From the NCBI GenBank assembly GCA_963718605.1, contig OY970363.1, positions 1,922,001-1,986,000 of the forward strand: a stretch of 64,000 bases of DNA. The letters run 5' to 3'. Each line of letters begins with the position of its first letter. Within the stretch, counting starts at the first letter, position 1. Below are positions 53,770-61,704 of the stretch, piece after piece. The translations under genes were made by a program, and so were the position numbers. Below the pieces are notes generated by a model, which ran no database searches, was not told the origin of the DNA, and saw nothing but the letters and a program-made list of their open reading frames with translations. This stretch comes from JACCXE01 sp963718605 (GTDB lineage Bacteria; Actinomycetota; Acidimicrobiia; Acidimicrobiales; JACCXE01).

Positions 53770-54806
53770 CCCCCGAGGCGCGCCGGGATGAGGCCACGCG
53801 GGACGGAAGATCATCACGAGCACCGAGCGCGAGCCCGAAGAGAAAGCACGCGGAAGTCCGTCACATTCGTCGCGTGCGATCCGAGCACGCTGTTGAGCAC
53901 ACGCGTGATCGTTTTGCCGGCGGCGGCGTCGCGCAGGTACTCGGGCAGGAACGCGATGAGGAAGCCGCCGGCAATCACGCCGGGGAGCGAGCCGCTGCCG
54001 CCGAGCACGACGGCCAGCGAGCACGATCACGGAGAAGAAGAACGGGAAGTTGTCCGGGTTAATGAACGCGACCTTCGACGCGAAGATCCACCCGGCCAGG
54101 CCCGCCGTCGACGCGCCGACGGTGAAGGCCCACAACTTCATCTTGAAGGTGGGCACGCCCATCGACCTCGGCCGCTTCTTCGTCCTCACGGATCGCCGAC
54201 CACGCCCGGCCCACGCGGGAGCCGTTCAGCCGGATCGACACGACCAACGCGATGGCGATCGCAGCCAGCGTCAGGTAGTAGTAGGGCAGAGTCCGCAGTC
54301 CCAGCGGCTCGGGGTGGGCGATGCCGGTGATGCCGCTGGCCTCACCGAGCGCGTTGGTGTTGAGCGCTATGATGCGCACGATTTCGCCGAAGCCGAGCGT
54401 GACGATGGCGAGGTAGTCGCCGCGCAGGCGCAACGTGGGCGCCCCGAGCAGGACACCCGCCACCATCGCGGCTGCGATCGCGAACGGAATGGCCAACCAC
54501 GCGTCCATGTGAAAGGTGGTCGTGAGGACGGCCGTCGTGTACGCGCCAACTGCGAAGAACGCCACGTAGCCGAGGTCGAGCATTCCGGCTGCGCCGACCA
54601 CGACGTTGAGGCCGATCGCCAACAGGACATACACGCCGACCGGGAAGAACAACGTGCTCTGCATGAACGGCGACAGGAACGGCGGTACGACGACCGCGGC
54701 GAGGACGAAGACCCCGGTCGCAATCAGCTGCTGGCGTCGGTTGAGCTCGAACCGTGGCCGTCGGCTCCACACGCCCCACACGCGTTCGCACCCTTGGAGT
54801 GGTCAT
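53770..54806 (-). CDS. livM: Branched-chain amino-acid ABC transporter permease LivM (frame interrupted several times)
   Basis: Permease sequence is read in pieces: VGVYVLLAIGLNVVVGAAGM and LDLGYVAFFAVGAYTTAVL, LRLRGDYLAIVTLGFGEIVR, GVPTFKMKLWAFTVGASTA, LGGSGSLPGVIAGGFLIAFL and VLVMIFRP. At least six +1 breaks lie near 54795, 54178, 54015, 53846, 53833 and 53800; each closes if one GC/CG is restored (for example CTCGC-GC-TGGCC). The start is ATG 54804-54806, overlapping the livH stop (ATGA). The 3' limit near 53770 is approximate. Confidence 0.8.
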
Positions 54807-55703
54807 GCGCGCGACCTTCCGAGTTGTTCGCCTAGTAGCCCGGTGGGCCGGAACATGAGCACGACCACGAGCACGGTGAACGCGAACACGTCCTTCCACT
54901 CGCCTCCGAGGACGGTGGCGCCATAGTTCTCGAGTAGGCCCAGCGTGAACCCGCCGAGCAGGGCGCCGCGCACGTTGCCGATGCCGCCGAGCACCGCCGC
55001 GGTAAACGCTTTGATGCCGTAGATGAACCCGCCGTTGTAGCGAATGGTTTCGACGTAGACGCCGTAGAGTCCGCCCGCTGCGCCTGCGAGCAGCGCCGCC
55101 GAGCACGAACGTGACGACGATGATGCGGTTGATGTTGACGCCCATGAGCTGAGCGGTTTCGGGATCTTGGGCGGTGGCCCGGATGCCGCGGCCCAGATTG
55201 GTTTTTGCGACGAACCGATCCAGGGCGATCATCAGCACGATCGCGGAGCCGACCACGACGAGCTGCGGCACCCGCACCTCGGCACCGAACAGCTTGAACG
55301 CCGTGTCGCGCGACGACAGGCGAGGAAAGGCCAACGCGTTACGCCCGTAGCGCAGCGCGAAGAGCTCTTGCAGGAACAGCGACGCGCCGATAGCCGTGAT
55401 CAGAAACGCCAAGCGGGGTGCGCCACGTTTGCGTAGGGGACGGTACGCGAGCCGTTCAAGCAACACTGCAAGCACCCCCGACGCAACCATGCCGGCGAGC
55501 ACCATTACGACCAGCACCCCCGCAAGCGCGAAGCCGTGCGGGGGTGCGTGGGCCGTGTCGTACCCAATCGCATGAAGTCCGAAGAGCGAGGCAAAGGCCC
55601 CGACCATGAAGACTTCCGAGTGGGCGAAGTTGATAAGGCGGAGGACGCCATACACGAGCGTGTAGCCCAGGGCGATCAGTGCATAGATCGCCCCGAGCGT
55701 CAC
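54803..55703 (-). CDS. livH: Branched-chain amino-acid ABC transporter permease LivH (frame interrupted)
   Basis: The first frame has LGAIYALIALGYTLVYGVLR, NFAHSEVFMVGAF, TNLGRGIRATAQDPETAQLM and VVTFVLG; the +1 frame ends with LGGIGNVRGALLGGFTLGLL and FRPTGLLGEQL. Restoring one GC in CTCGGCGGCGCTG near 55097 gives VLGAALLAG. The GTG at 55703 is inside the conserved N-terminus (PQTVDGVTLGA); the true start lies up to 60 nt upstream, where AAGGAGG at 55765-55771 is followed by ATC rather than a usual start codon. Confidence 0.82.
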
Positions 55704-55788
55704 GCCGTCGACTGTCTGCGGCCAGAACTGCTGGGTCAGACAGCGCGTGCAGAAGGTGATGGCGCCTCCTTGATACCGCTAGTTCGCG

Positions 55789-56976
55789 TTAGAGGCTGTC
55801 GGTGTTGGCGAGCGGTGCGAACTTGCCGTTCTTTACGACGAAGAAGTACACGGTGGTGGCCTTCAGGTTCCCGTTGTCTTCGAAGGCGATCGTCTTCGAG
55901 ATGCCGTTGTACGTGCCGAGGCCCTCGACGTACGCAAGCAGCTTCGCCCGGGTCGTGTTCCCGGCCTTGATGCCGTCCATCAAGATGTTGGCCGCGTCGA
56001 ACGCTTCACTCGAGTACGTGCCCGGGTCTTGGTTGAACTCGGCCTTGTACTGCTTGGTGAACGTGCCGAGCTTGCCCGTAGAGGACTCAGTGGCGAGGTT
56101 GCAAGGGCACGAGATAACCGACCCCTCAGCGCCTGCGCCGGCGTTGGTGATGAATCCAGGATCGAGCGAACCGTCGCCGCTGATGAACGTCGACGTGACC
56201 CCGGCGTCCTTGAGCTGCTTGGCCAGCTTGCCCGCTTCGGCGTAGTAGCCGCCGTAGAAGATCACGTCCGCCTTGGCCGCCTTCGCGGCGTTGACGGCCG
56301 CGGAGTAGATGTCGTCCTTCGGGTTGATCGACGTATTGCCTTTGGAGGGGTTGCCATTCGCGGTGGCCGCCGCGCGCACGCCGTCCGCCAAGGGCTTGCC
56401 GTAGTCCTCGATGTCGTCGATGTAATAGACGCTCTTACCGGCGTACTTGGCCTTGAGGAACTGCGCGATGCCTCCGCCTTGCTTCTTGTCGTCCGGAAGC
56501 ACGCGATGGAAGATCGTCTCCGGGTTCACGATGGACGGCAGGTCAGCGTTCGTCGCCGACGAGCTGATCATCACGAGGCCGGCGTTCTGCAGGTCGGGAA
56601 TGACGGCTTTGGTCTCAGCCGAGAAGGCGGGGCCGACGAGGCCGAGAATGCTGGCATCGTCCTTGTACAGCGCGAGCTGCCCAGGCGCCTGTGCGGCCGC
56701 GCCCTGCGTGTCGAACTCTTTGAGCGTGATCTTGATGTCGGACTGCGAGGCGTTGAACTGCTTCACGGCGAGCTGTGCGCCGTAGAGGATGTTGATGCCG
56801 AGGTTCGCGGCGTCGCCCGTCTTGGGTCCGACGAACGCGAGTGAGTATTCCTTGGCGTCGGCGTTCGTGTCGCTGCTGGACTTCTTGTCGTCGTCCTTGC
56901 CGCATCCGGCGGCTACAAGGGCGACTGCGAGGATGACGGCTACGAGCCGCCAATGGGACCGGATGCTTCGAGACAT
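55789..56976 (-). CDS. livK: Branched-chain amino-acid ABC transporter substrate-binding lipoprotein
   Basis: The 395-aa protein has a type II signal peptide with lipobox VAAGC (ATG 56976 start) and a periplasmic-binding type I fold: YSLAFVGPKTGDAANLGINI, LGLVGPAFSAETKAVIPDLQ, SSATNADLP, YYIDDIEDYGKPLADGVRA, and YSSEAFDAANILMDGI. It binds leucine/isoleucine/valine-like ligands or other amides in this family. It lies first in the livKHMGF transcription unit. Confidence 0.92.
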   Translation of the reverse strand: MSRSIRSHWRLVAVILAVALVAAGCGKDDDKKSSSDTNADAKEYSLAFVGPKTGDAANLGINILYGAQLAVKQFNASQSDIKITLKEFDTQGAAAQAPGQLALYKDDASILGLVGPAFSAETKAVIPDLQNAGLVMISSSATNADLPSIVNPETIFHRVLPDDKKQGGGIAQFLKAKYAGKSVYYIDDIEDYGKPLADGVRAAATANGNPSKGNTSINPKDDIYSAAVNAAKAAKADVIFYGGYYAEAGKLAKQLKDAGVTSTFISGDGSLDPGFITNAGAGAEGSVISCPCNLATESSTGKLGTFTKQYKAEFNQDPGTYSSEAFDAANILMDGIKAGNTTRAKLLAYVEGLGTYNGISKTIAFEDNGNLKATTVYFFVVKNGKFAPLANTDSL

Positions 56977-57092
56977 ATAGGAGTGCTCCCTGCTAGGTCG
57001 GTCGGACACGCGGACAATACGCGCAACGTCGGGGCGCGTGTCGCTTACCCGCTTGCCCAGACAACGAATCCTGGGCAGACCACAATGGCGGC

Positions 57093-57731
57093 ATGATCCG
57101 CCGATTCGTCATGCTCGGCGTCCTCGTAGCCTTCCTGGGCGTCGGTGATGTCACTGCGCGCGCGTTTGTCGAGTCGAAAGTCGATCCGCGGGCCCAAGCC
57201 GAGGCGCCGCCGGGTTTGAAGGTCGACACCACGATTGGGGGCTTTCCGTTTGTGCCCCGGTTGCTGTTGTCGTCATCGGTCAGTCACGTTGACCTTCACC
57301 TCGAGAACGTGGACGTGAAGGTGATCACGTTCGCGACGGTCGACATCAGCCTCAAGGGCGTGGAACTCGACCGGGCGAAGATGTTTGCGCGCAAAGCGCG
57401 CATTACCAAGATTGATCACGGCACGGTGGAAGCGGTGCTGACACAAGAGGCGCTAAGTGACGCGCTGCACGTGCCCGTCACGATCGCCGACGGCGCGGTG
57501 TCGGTGAAGGTGCTGGGCCAGACGCTTCCCGTGACGCCCGGCGTCGATGCGAACGGATCGCTGACCCTTCAGGGCCAGGGCATTTCGCGCACGTTCACGC
57601 TGAAGATTCCCAAGACGGACTATGTGCCCTGCATCGGCGACGTCACCGTCCTCGCCGGTCGCATTCGGTTCTCGTGCGAGATCCAAAACGTCCCGCCCGC
57701 ATTGTTGGACGCCGCGCAGATCGACGGGTAG
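57093..57731 (+). CDS. DUF2993/LmeA-like envelope protein
   Basis: The 212-aa protein has an N-terminal hydrophobic anchor or signal (residues 6-23) and the DUF2993 pattern GLKVDTTIGGFPFVPRLLLS, then VDISLKGVELDRAKMFA and VSVKVLGQTLPVTPG. LmeA of mycobacteria is a phospholipid-binding envelope protein; the same role here is only inferred. It is divergent from livK. Confidence 0.85.
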   Translation: MIRRFVMLGVLVAFLGVGDVTARAFVESKVDPRAQAEAPPGLKVDTTIGGFPFVPRLLLSSSVSHVDLHLENVDVKVITFATVDISLKGVELDRAKMFARKARITKIDHGTVEAVLTQEALSDALHVPVTIADGAVSVKVLGQTLPVTPGVDANGSLTLQGQGISRTFTLKIPKTDYVPCIGDVTVLAGRIRFSCEIQNVPPALLDAAQIDG

Positions 57732-57842
57732 CGCCTAAAGGCTGGTGTCGTCGACGGGTGTCCAGGTCGGGAACCCGACATGTCCTTATCCACGCCCACC
57801 CCGTAGAGGCGCTACACGACGCTTAGGACGTACTCTCGTGGC

Positions 57843-57888
57843 GGTCTCGCCGCGTCACGACATCCCAAATGCATGGCCCGGCGAGACC
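57843..57888. repeat. 10-bp inverted repeat near the prophage edge
   Basis: GGTCTCGCCG (57843-57852) and CGGCGAGACC (57879-57888) are exact reverse complements with a 26-nt spacer. It lies between the last host gene and the prophage terminator. Confidence 0.6.
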
Positions 57889-57906
57889 ACCGAAGTCCAG
57901 ACGCGC

Positions 57907-57960
57907 AAAGAGCGCCCCACCCGACGGCCGCAGATGGGCCGCCCAGGTGGGGCGCTCTTT
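57907..57960. terminator. Strong 15-bp terminator hairpin bounding the prophage
   Basis: AAAGAGCGCCCCACC (57907-57921) and its exact complement GGTGGGGCGCTCTTT (57946-57960) flank a 24-nt loop. A-run and T-run ends make it work on either strand. It would stop the minus-strand late prophage transcript before it reaches the host DUF2993 gene. Confidence 0.75.
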
Positions 57961-58021
57961 GATTTCGTCGAAGGCTTGCCTCGCCAGACCCGTACACGAT
58001 CCCGGCTGAGCCCACGTCGAC

Positions 58022-58336
58022 TCACGCCAGGCGCCACACGCCGCGCTCGAGGTAGCCATGCCAGCCGTCCGACTCGTCGGAACCAACGGCCTTGTCCGAG
58101 ATCGACGCCGCGATCGTCAACGTGCCGTCCTCGTGCTCGGTGAACGTGTGCGGCGGCGACACGACGTGCTGCAACGACCGGGCCGCTGGCGGCGCGTCCT
58201 CGTCGCGCGCGTTCGGCTTCAAGAAGAACACCGCCGGCTTGTCACCCGTGTAGCCCGTCACCGGGCCGCAGTACTCGCCGGGCTTCGTCGGGCACGTCAT
58301 CTTCCCATCGACGACGGGCAGGCGGGTGCCCTTCAT
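58022..58336 (-). CDS. Phage accessory protein (DUF6527-like), 104 aa
   Basis: The last gene of the prophage unit. It contains two CxxC-like cysteines at the N-terminal half (MTCPTKPGEYCGP) and the closing pattern GTLTIAASI then WHGYLERGVW. The downstream gene product shares that closing pattern, so both belong to one diverged family, possibly DUF6527-like. Function unknown. Overlaps its neighbour by 4 bp. Confidence 0.7.
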   Translation of the reverse strand: MKGTRLPVVDGKMTCPTKPGEYCGPVTGYTGDKPAVFFLKPNARDEDAPPAARSLQHVVSPPHTFTEHEDGTLTIAASISDKAVGSDESDGWHGYLERGVWRLA

Positions 58337-58692
58337 CCGAGGTCATCCGTGAGGACGCCGGCACGCAAGAAGCCGTGGTACGCGCCGAGCGCGTTGATCG
58401 AAGGGGCCACCGTGATCAGCGGCTTCTCGCCGACGACGAGTGGCCACGGGCACGTGACGTCCCAATGCTCGGTCTCTTCAGCGTTCGATGGGTGCGAGTC
58501 GATGCAGAAGTGCGTCGACCCTCCGCCACGCATCGGCAACACGACCTCGATCGGCGGGCGTAGCTGTGCGACGTGGTCGAGGTAGTGACGCGACAGGTAC
58601 ACGCGCCAACCCTCCGGTGTCGGGAAACACCCGCCCGGCGTCCAGTCCTCGCGCTCCGGCATCTCGTCGAACCACACACATTCGAACGGCAT
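58333..58692 (-). CDS. Phage accessory protein (DUF6527-like), 119 aa
   Basis: Closing sequence LITVAPSINALGAYHGFLRA resembles many actinophage proteins of unknown role that carry an SI...HGFL block, and the previous gene. Other blocks: FCIDSHPSN and WDVTCPWPL. It overlaps both neighbours. Confidence 0.72.
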   Translation of the reverse strand: MPFECVWFDEMPEREDWTPGGCFPTPEGWRVYLSRHYLDHVAQLRPPIEVVLPMRGGGSTHFCIDSHPSNAEETEHWDVTCPWPLVVGEKPLITVAPSINALGAYHGFLRAGVLTDDLG

Positions 58693-59057
58693 CAGAGACC
58701 GCCGGCGCCGCGGGTCACTCCCGCGCCGCTGGCTAAAGCTGCACTGCCGCCGCCACCGGAGCCGGGCACCGCGACGTGACCGGTCGCGGCGCCACTACCG
58801 CCACTACCGCTGCCTCCGGTGCTGATGACGGCTCCCGTGGTTGGTCGCGGTGGTTCCGGGTCGACGGACGGCTCGTTGCTCGAGGTCTTCGCCAACAACC
58901 CGACGAGACCGCTGAGCGCGCCGACGACGAGACGGTCGAGCTGATCGGGGATGGCCGTGTGGGTCGCGGCGAGCAACACCATCGCGGTGACGCCGACCAC
59001 GACAACGCTCGCGAGCGTGAACACGACGGTGCGAATGGTGAGACGGTCAGTGCTCAT
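58692..59057 (-). CDS. Small phage membrane protein with Gly/Ser-rich tail
   Basis: From ATG 59057 the 121-aa product has one clear helix (VVFTLASVVVVGVTAMVLLA) and a second hydrophobic stretch (LDRLVVGALSGLVGLLA), then a Gly/Ser/Pro-rich tail. Holin-like layout, but holins cannot be proved by eye. It overlaps the coiled-coil gene by 4 bp. Confidence 0.75.
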   Translation of the reverse strand: MSTDRLTIRTVVFTLASVVVVGVTAMVLLAATHTAIPDQLDRLVVGALSGLVGLLAKTSSNEPSVDPEPPRPTTGAVISTGGSGSGGSGAATGHVAVPGSGGGGSAALASGAGVTRGAGGL

Positions 59058-59683
59058 TTGCAGTACCCCTTTCCGTCGCCGCCGTTCGGACACGGGACCG
59101 CGGCGGGCACGTGGGAATAGAAGTCGGCGCGGCCCTGCTCGGAGCAGTCGCGCAGCTTGTTGGTTTCGACCGCCGCCTCTTCTGCGACGCGGCGCTCCGC
59201 AGCAATGAAGCGGTCGATCTTGGCGCGGTCGGCTTCCGGTGGCGGCTGCTCGCCGTAGACCTGATTGACGAACTCGCGGGCCTGTTTCTCCGCCGCGTTC
59301 GCGAGAGTGCTGATCGCGGTGACCGCCGCGTTGTAGTCCTGGCCGCACACGTTGACCTGGGCCTCGGTGCGCGTCGCCTTGATCTCGTCGACCGCGGCCT
59401 GGAGCCGTCGGTTCGTGCGTCGCAGCTCGCGCTGCCCGGCACGAAGCTCGGCGTTCTGGCCTTCGATCTTCGAGTCGTTCGCGCTGAGCGACTTGTTCGA
59501 GTAGCAGTTGCCACCGCCGACACTGGCCGCGACGACCAGCATCACCACGAAGATCGCCTTCAACCACTTCAGGAGGCCGCGAAACAGGCGCGACAACTGC
59601 AACGGCTCCCACACCCTTTCGCCCGGACGGGGTGGGTCGTACAGGGCGACGCCACGTGGTCGCTTGAACGGGTTCAGCTTCAT
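59054..59683 (-). CDS. Phage membrane-anchored coiled-coil protein
   Basis: The ATG at 59683 follows AAGGAGA. The 209-aa product has a basic N-terminus, one helix near residues 45-60 (AIFVVMLVVAASVGG), then a long charged helix (ELRAGQRELRRTNRRLQAAV) and scattered cysteines. The design recalls spanin-like lysis proteins; this is inference. The Cys pair near the C-terminus (VPCPN, KGYCK) could cross-link. Confidence 0.75.
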   Translation of the reverse strand: MKLNPFKRPRGVALYDPPRPGERVWEPLQLSRLFRGLLKWLKAIFVVMLVVAASVGGGNCYSNKSLSANDSKIEGQNAELRAGQRELRRTNRRLQAAVDEIKATRTEAQVNVCGQDYNAAVTAISTLANAAEKQAREFVNQVYGEQPPPEADRAKIDRFIAAERRVAEEAAVETNKLRDCSEQGRADFYSHVPAAVPCPNGGDGKGYCK

Positions 59684-59994
59684 CGATTGGTCTCCTTTGT
59701 TGCGCCCCGCCGGCCGTGCCGGCATTCCTCCAACTGGCGTTGCAGCTCGTGCTTCTCGAGCACCCACGCCGCCCGCTCCGACAACAGCTCGGCCTTGTCA
59801 GCCCGCAAGTTCTCGTTGACGGTTTTCAGTTCGTCGAAGCGAAGCGAACGAACATCGACGACCGTTTCGTTCGCCGCGACACGCGACGTGAGCGACGTAA
59901 CCCACCGTGCGGACCGGGCGGCGATGAGCGCGACCACGATCGACGCCACCGCGGCGATGGCGCCGGTCCAACCCCCGCTGATGTCGGCCAACAC
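59680..59994 (-). CDS. Phage small membrane protein with coiled coil
   Basis: The 104-aa product has one N-terminal helix (WTGAIAAVASIVVALIAARS) and a charged coiled coil (ENLRADKAELLSERAAWVLE). It is in the lysis region between two other membrane proteins. Four-bp overlap with the next gene. A spanin or holin-helper role is possible. Confidence 0.75.
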   Translation of the reverse strand: MLADISGGWTGAIAAVASIVVALIAARSARWVTSLTSRVAANETVVDVRSLRFDELKTVNENLRADKAELLSERAAWVLEKHELQRQLEECRHGRRGATKETNR

Positions 59995-59997
59995 GGG

Positions 59998-60270
59998 CTA
60001 CTCCTCATCGGCCGACGTCGGTGGTAACGGCGGCGGCGGCCCGAGGATCTGGTGAACCCCGTCCTTGATCGCGTCGACCTTCGCGGCCTGCGGCTCCACG
60101 ATGTACTTGTTCACGCGGAGCAACGCCGAAGCGGCGAGACCGAGCGCGACGACACTGAACGCCAGCGCGGCGAAACTGATCCACCGCGCCGCCGACGTGT
60201 ACGGCGCCGCCGCCACGAATGTGGTGACCGTCGCGAGCAGCCCCCCCAGTACCTTCAGGTGCGCGACCAA
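59998..60270 (-). CDS. Candidate phage holin (two-helix membrane protein)
   Basis: 90-aa protein with two strong helices (LGGLLATVTTFVAAAPYTSA and WISFAALAFSVVALGLAASA) and a charged C-terminus. It lies directly downstream of the endolysin gene, the usual holin position. Recognised by layout only. Confidence 0.75.
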   Translation of the reverse strand: MVAHLKVLGGLLATVTTFVAAAPYTSAARWISFAALAFSVVALGLAASALLRVNKYIVEPQAAKVDAIKDGVHQILGPPPPLPPTSADEE

Positions 60271-60273
60271 CGT

Positions 60274-61158
60274 CTACGCCACCCCGCGATGCGAGAACAC
60301 CTTCTCGAACAGCGGCATCGTCACCTTGAACGCTTCACCCCACGGCCGCTCCTTGGTCGCCTTCGACATGTCGGTCACCGCGGCGCCGCCCTCGACGACC
60401 TGCGCGAGTCGATCGACGTTCGGGAAGGTCTTGCGCCACGGACCGACCGACACGACCTGGCGGCCGTCGACCACCAACGGCTTGTCGTCGGCGCCGAAGA
60501 CGGCGAACTCGGCCGGGTCGTAGCCGACGAGAAAAACGCCGCCCTTGTACTGCACGCAACGAGGAAGCATGGAGATCTCCGATAGGTCGAGGGACAGGGT
60601 TTCTGCGGAAACAGGAGCGGCCGCGGCCGTGTAATTCGGTCGGCCGGCGCCGATCACGACTCCGGCGATGCGACGGTTTTTCCTGAACACGCCGCCGCCG
60701 TTGTCCTGCGAGCCGTGATCGTCAGGCGACGTGTTGAACTCGATCGCCGGCACGCGGCCGTTCTTCGGCCGGCCCGTCGCAATGCCGGTGTGATCCGGGG
60801 TTGGCCACGGGCCGTTGCGGCCGGTCAGGTGGTAATAGATCACGTCGCCTGCGCGGATGTCGGCGGGTTCGATCCACTGCCGGGCACGCTTGAAGGCCGC
60901 CGAGTTCGTCCGCGTCGACGCGGTATTCGCGCCCGGTGGTAGCGAGACGGCGCACCGCTTGAACACGGCGACCTCGCCCGTGCAGCACCAGTAGGAGCCG
61001 TTCGGGTGCCCGGCCTCGGCGGCGAACTTCGTGTGGTTCGCGCCGGGACCAGTGTGCCCGGTGAACAGGCAGCGGCCGCGGGCGTCGCGCGGGCACTCCG
61101 TGTAGCCGATCTCTGAATCGAGCGCAGCCATGAACTCTCGCAGCGTCCCGGTAGGCAT
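60274..61158 (-). CDS. Phage endolysin with CHAP-like peptidase domain
   Basis: The 294-aa protein begins EFMAALDSEIGYTE and carries a CHAP/NlpC-type arrangement: catalytic Cys in GSYWCCTGEVAVF (C58 or C59), His in PDHTGIATG (H123) and the polar residue near EFNTS. GDVIYYHL lies between them. The C-terminal third (residues about 195-294) probably binds the cell wall or substrate. It should cleave peptidoglycan during lysis. Start ATG 61158. Confidence 0.82.
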   Translation of the reverse strand: MPTGTLREFMAALDSEIGYTECPRDARGRCLFTGHTGPGANHTKFAAEAGHPNGSYWCCTGEVAVFKRCAVSLPPGANTASTRTNSAAFKRARQWIEPADIRAGDVIYYHLTGRNGPWPTPDHTGIATGRPKNGRVPAIEFNTSPDDHGSQDNGGGVFRKNRRIAGVVIGAGRPNYTAAAAPVSAETLSLDLSEISMLPRCVQYKGGVFLVGYDPAEFAVFGADDKPLVVDGRQVVSVGPWRKTFPNVDRLAQVVEGGAAVTDMSKATKERPWGEAFKVTMPLFEKVFSHRGVA

Positions 61159-61205
61159 GGATTACTCCCTTTGACGCGGCGGACCGTCGAGACGACGACG
61201 GTTAG

Positions 61206-61703
61206 TTAGTTCGACAGCCAGTGCGCGGTGAGCATCCCGAGCGTGTTGAGCGTGCTGCCGGAGTCCTGTTTGATGAGGAATTCGATGTAGTCGCCGACCG
61301 CGAAGGCGCGCACGACGGTGACTTGGAACATGGAGTTGCCGTTGCCGTCGGGCGACTGCTCGGTGTTCGCAACGATGTTGTTGCCGTTAATGCGAATCGT
61401 GCCCTGCCGGCTGCCGGTGGAGTTCGCAGGGAACTCGACGGCGCACACGATCAGGTACACGCCGGCGGTGTTGATGGTGCACCGGTTGATGTTCGACGAC
61501 GTTGAGTGCATGCCGTCGTTGTCGAACTCCTCCGACGAGAACTGACAGGCCGTGAGCGTCGCCGTCGGGATGTTGTCGAAGTCGTTGTTGAGCCGACACT
61601 TCGGGGGCGCGTAGAGGAAGTTGAGGTTGTCGCGCACGTCGACGTTGAGTTGCGCGGCGGTGAGGATCGCCGACGCCCACGTCCTCGGAGAAGTCCAGCC
61701 CAT
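61206..61703 (-). CDS. Phage tail fibre/tail-tip protein with C1q-like domain
   Basis: The 165-aa protein from ATG 61703 opens GWTSPRTWASAILTAAQLNV and VRDNLNFL, a pattern common at the N-terminus of tail-tip proteins of actinophages. The rest (NRCTINTAGVYLIVCAVEFP, FAVGDYIEFLIKQDSGSTLN) resembles a C1q/TNF-like jelly roll, which trimerises and binds receptors. It abuts the distal tail gene. Confidence 0.8.
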   Translation of the reverse strand: MGWTSPRTWASAILTAAQLNVDVRDNLNFLYAPPKCRLNNDFDNIPTATLTACQFSSEEFDNDGMHSTSSNINRCTINTAGVYLIVCAVEFPANSTGSRQGTIRINGNNIVANTEQSPDGNGNSMFQVTVVRAFAVGDYIEFLIKQDSGSTLNTLGMLTAHWLSN

Positions 61704-61704
61704 G

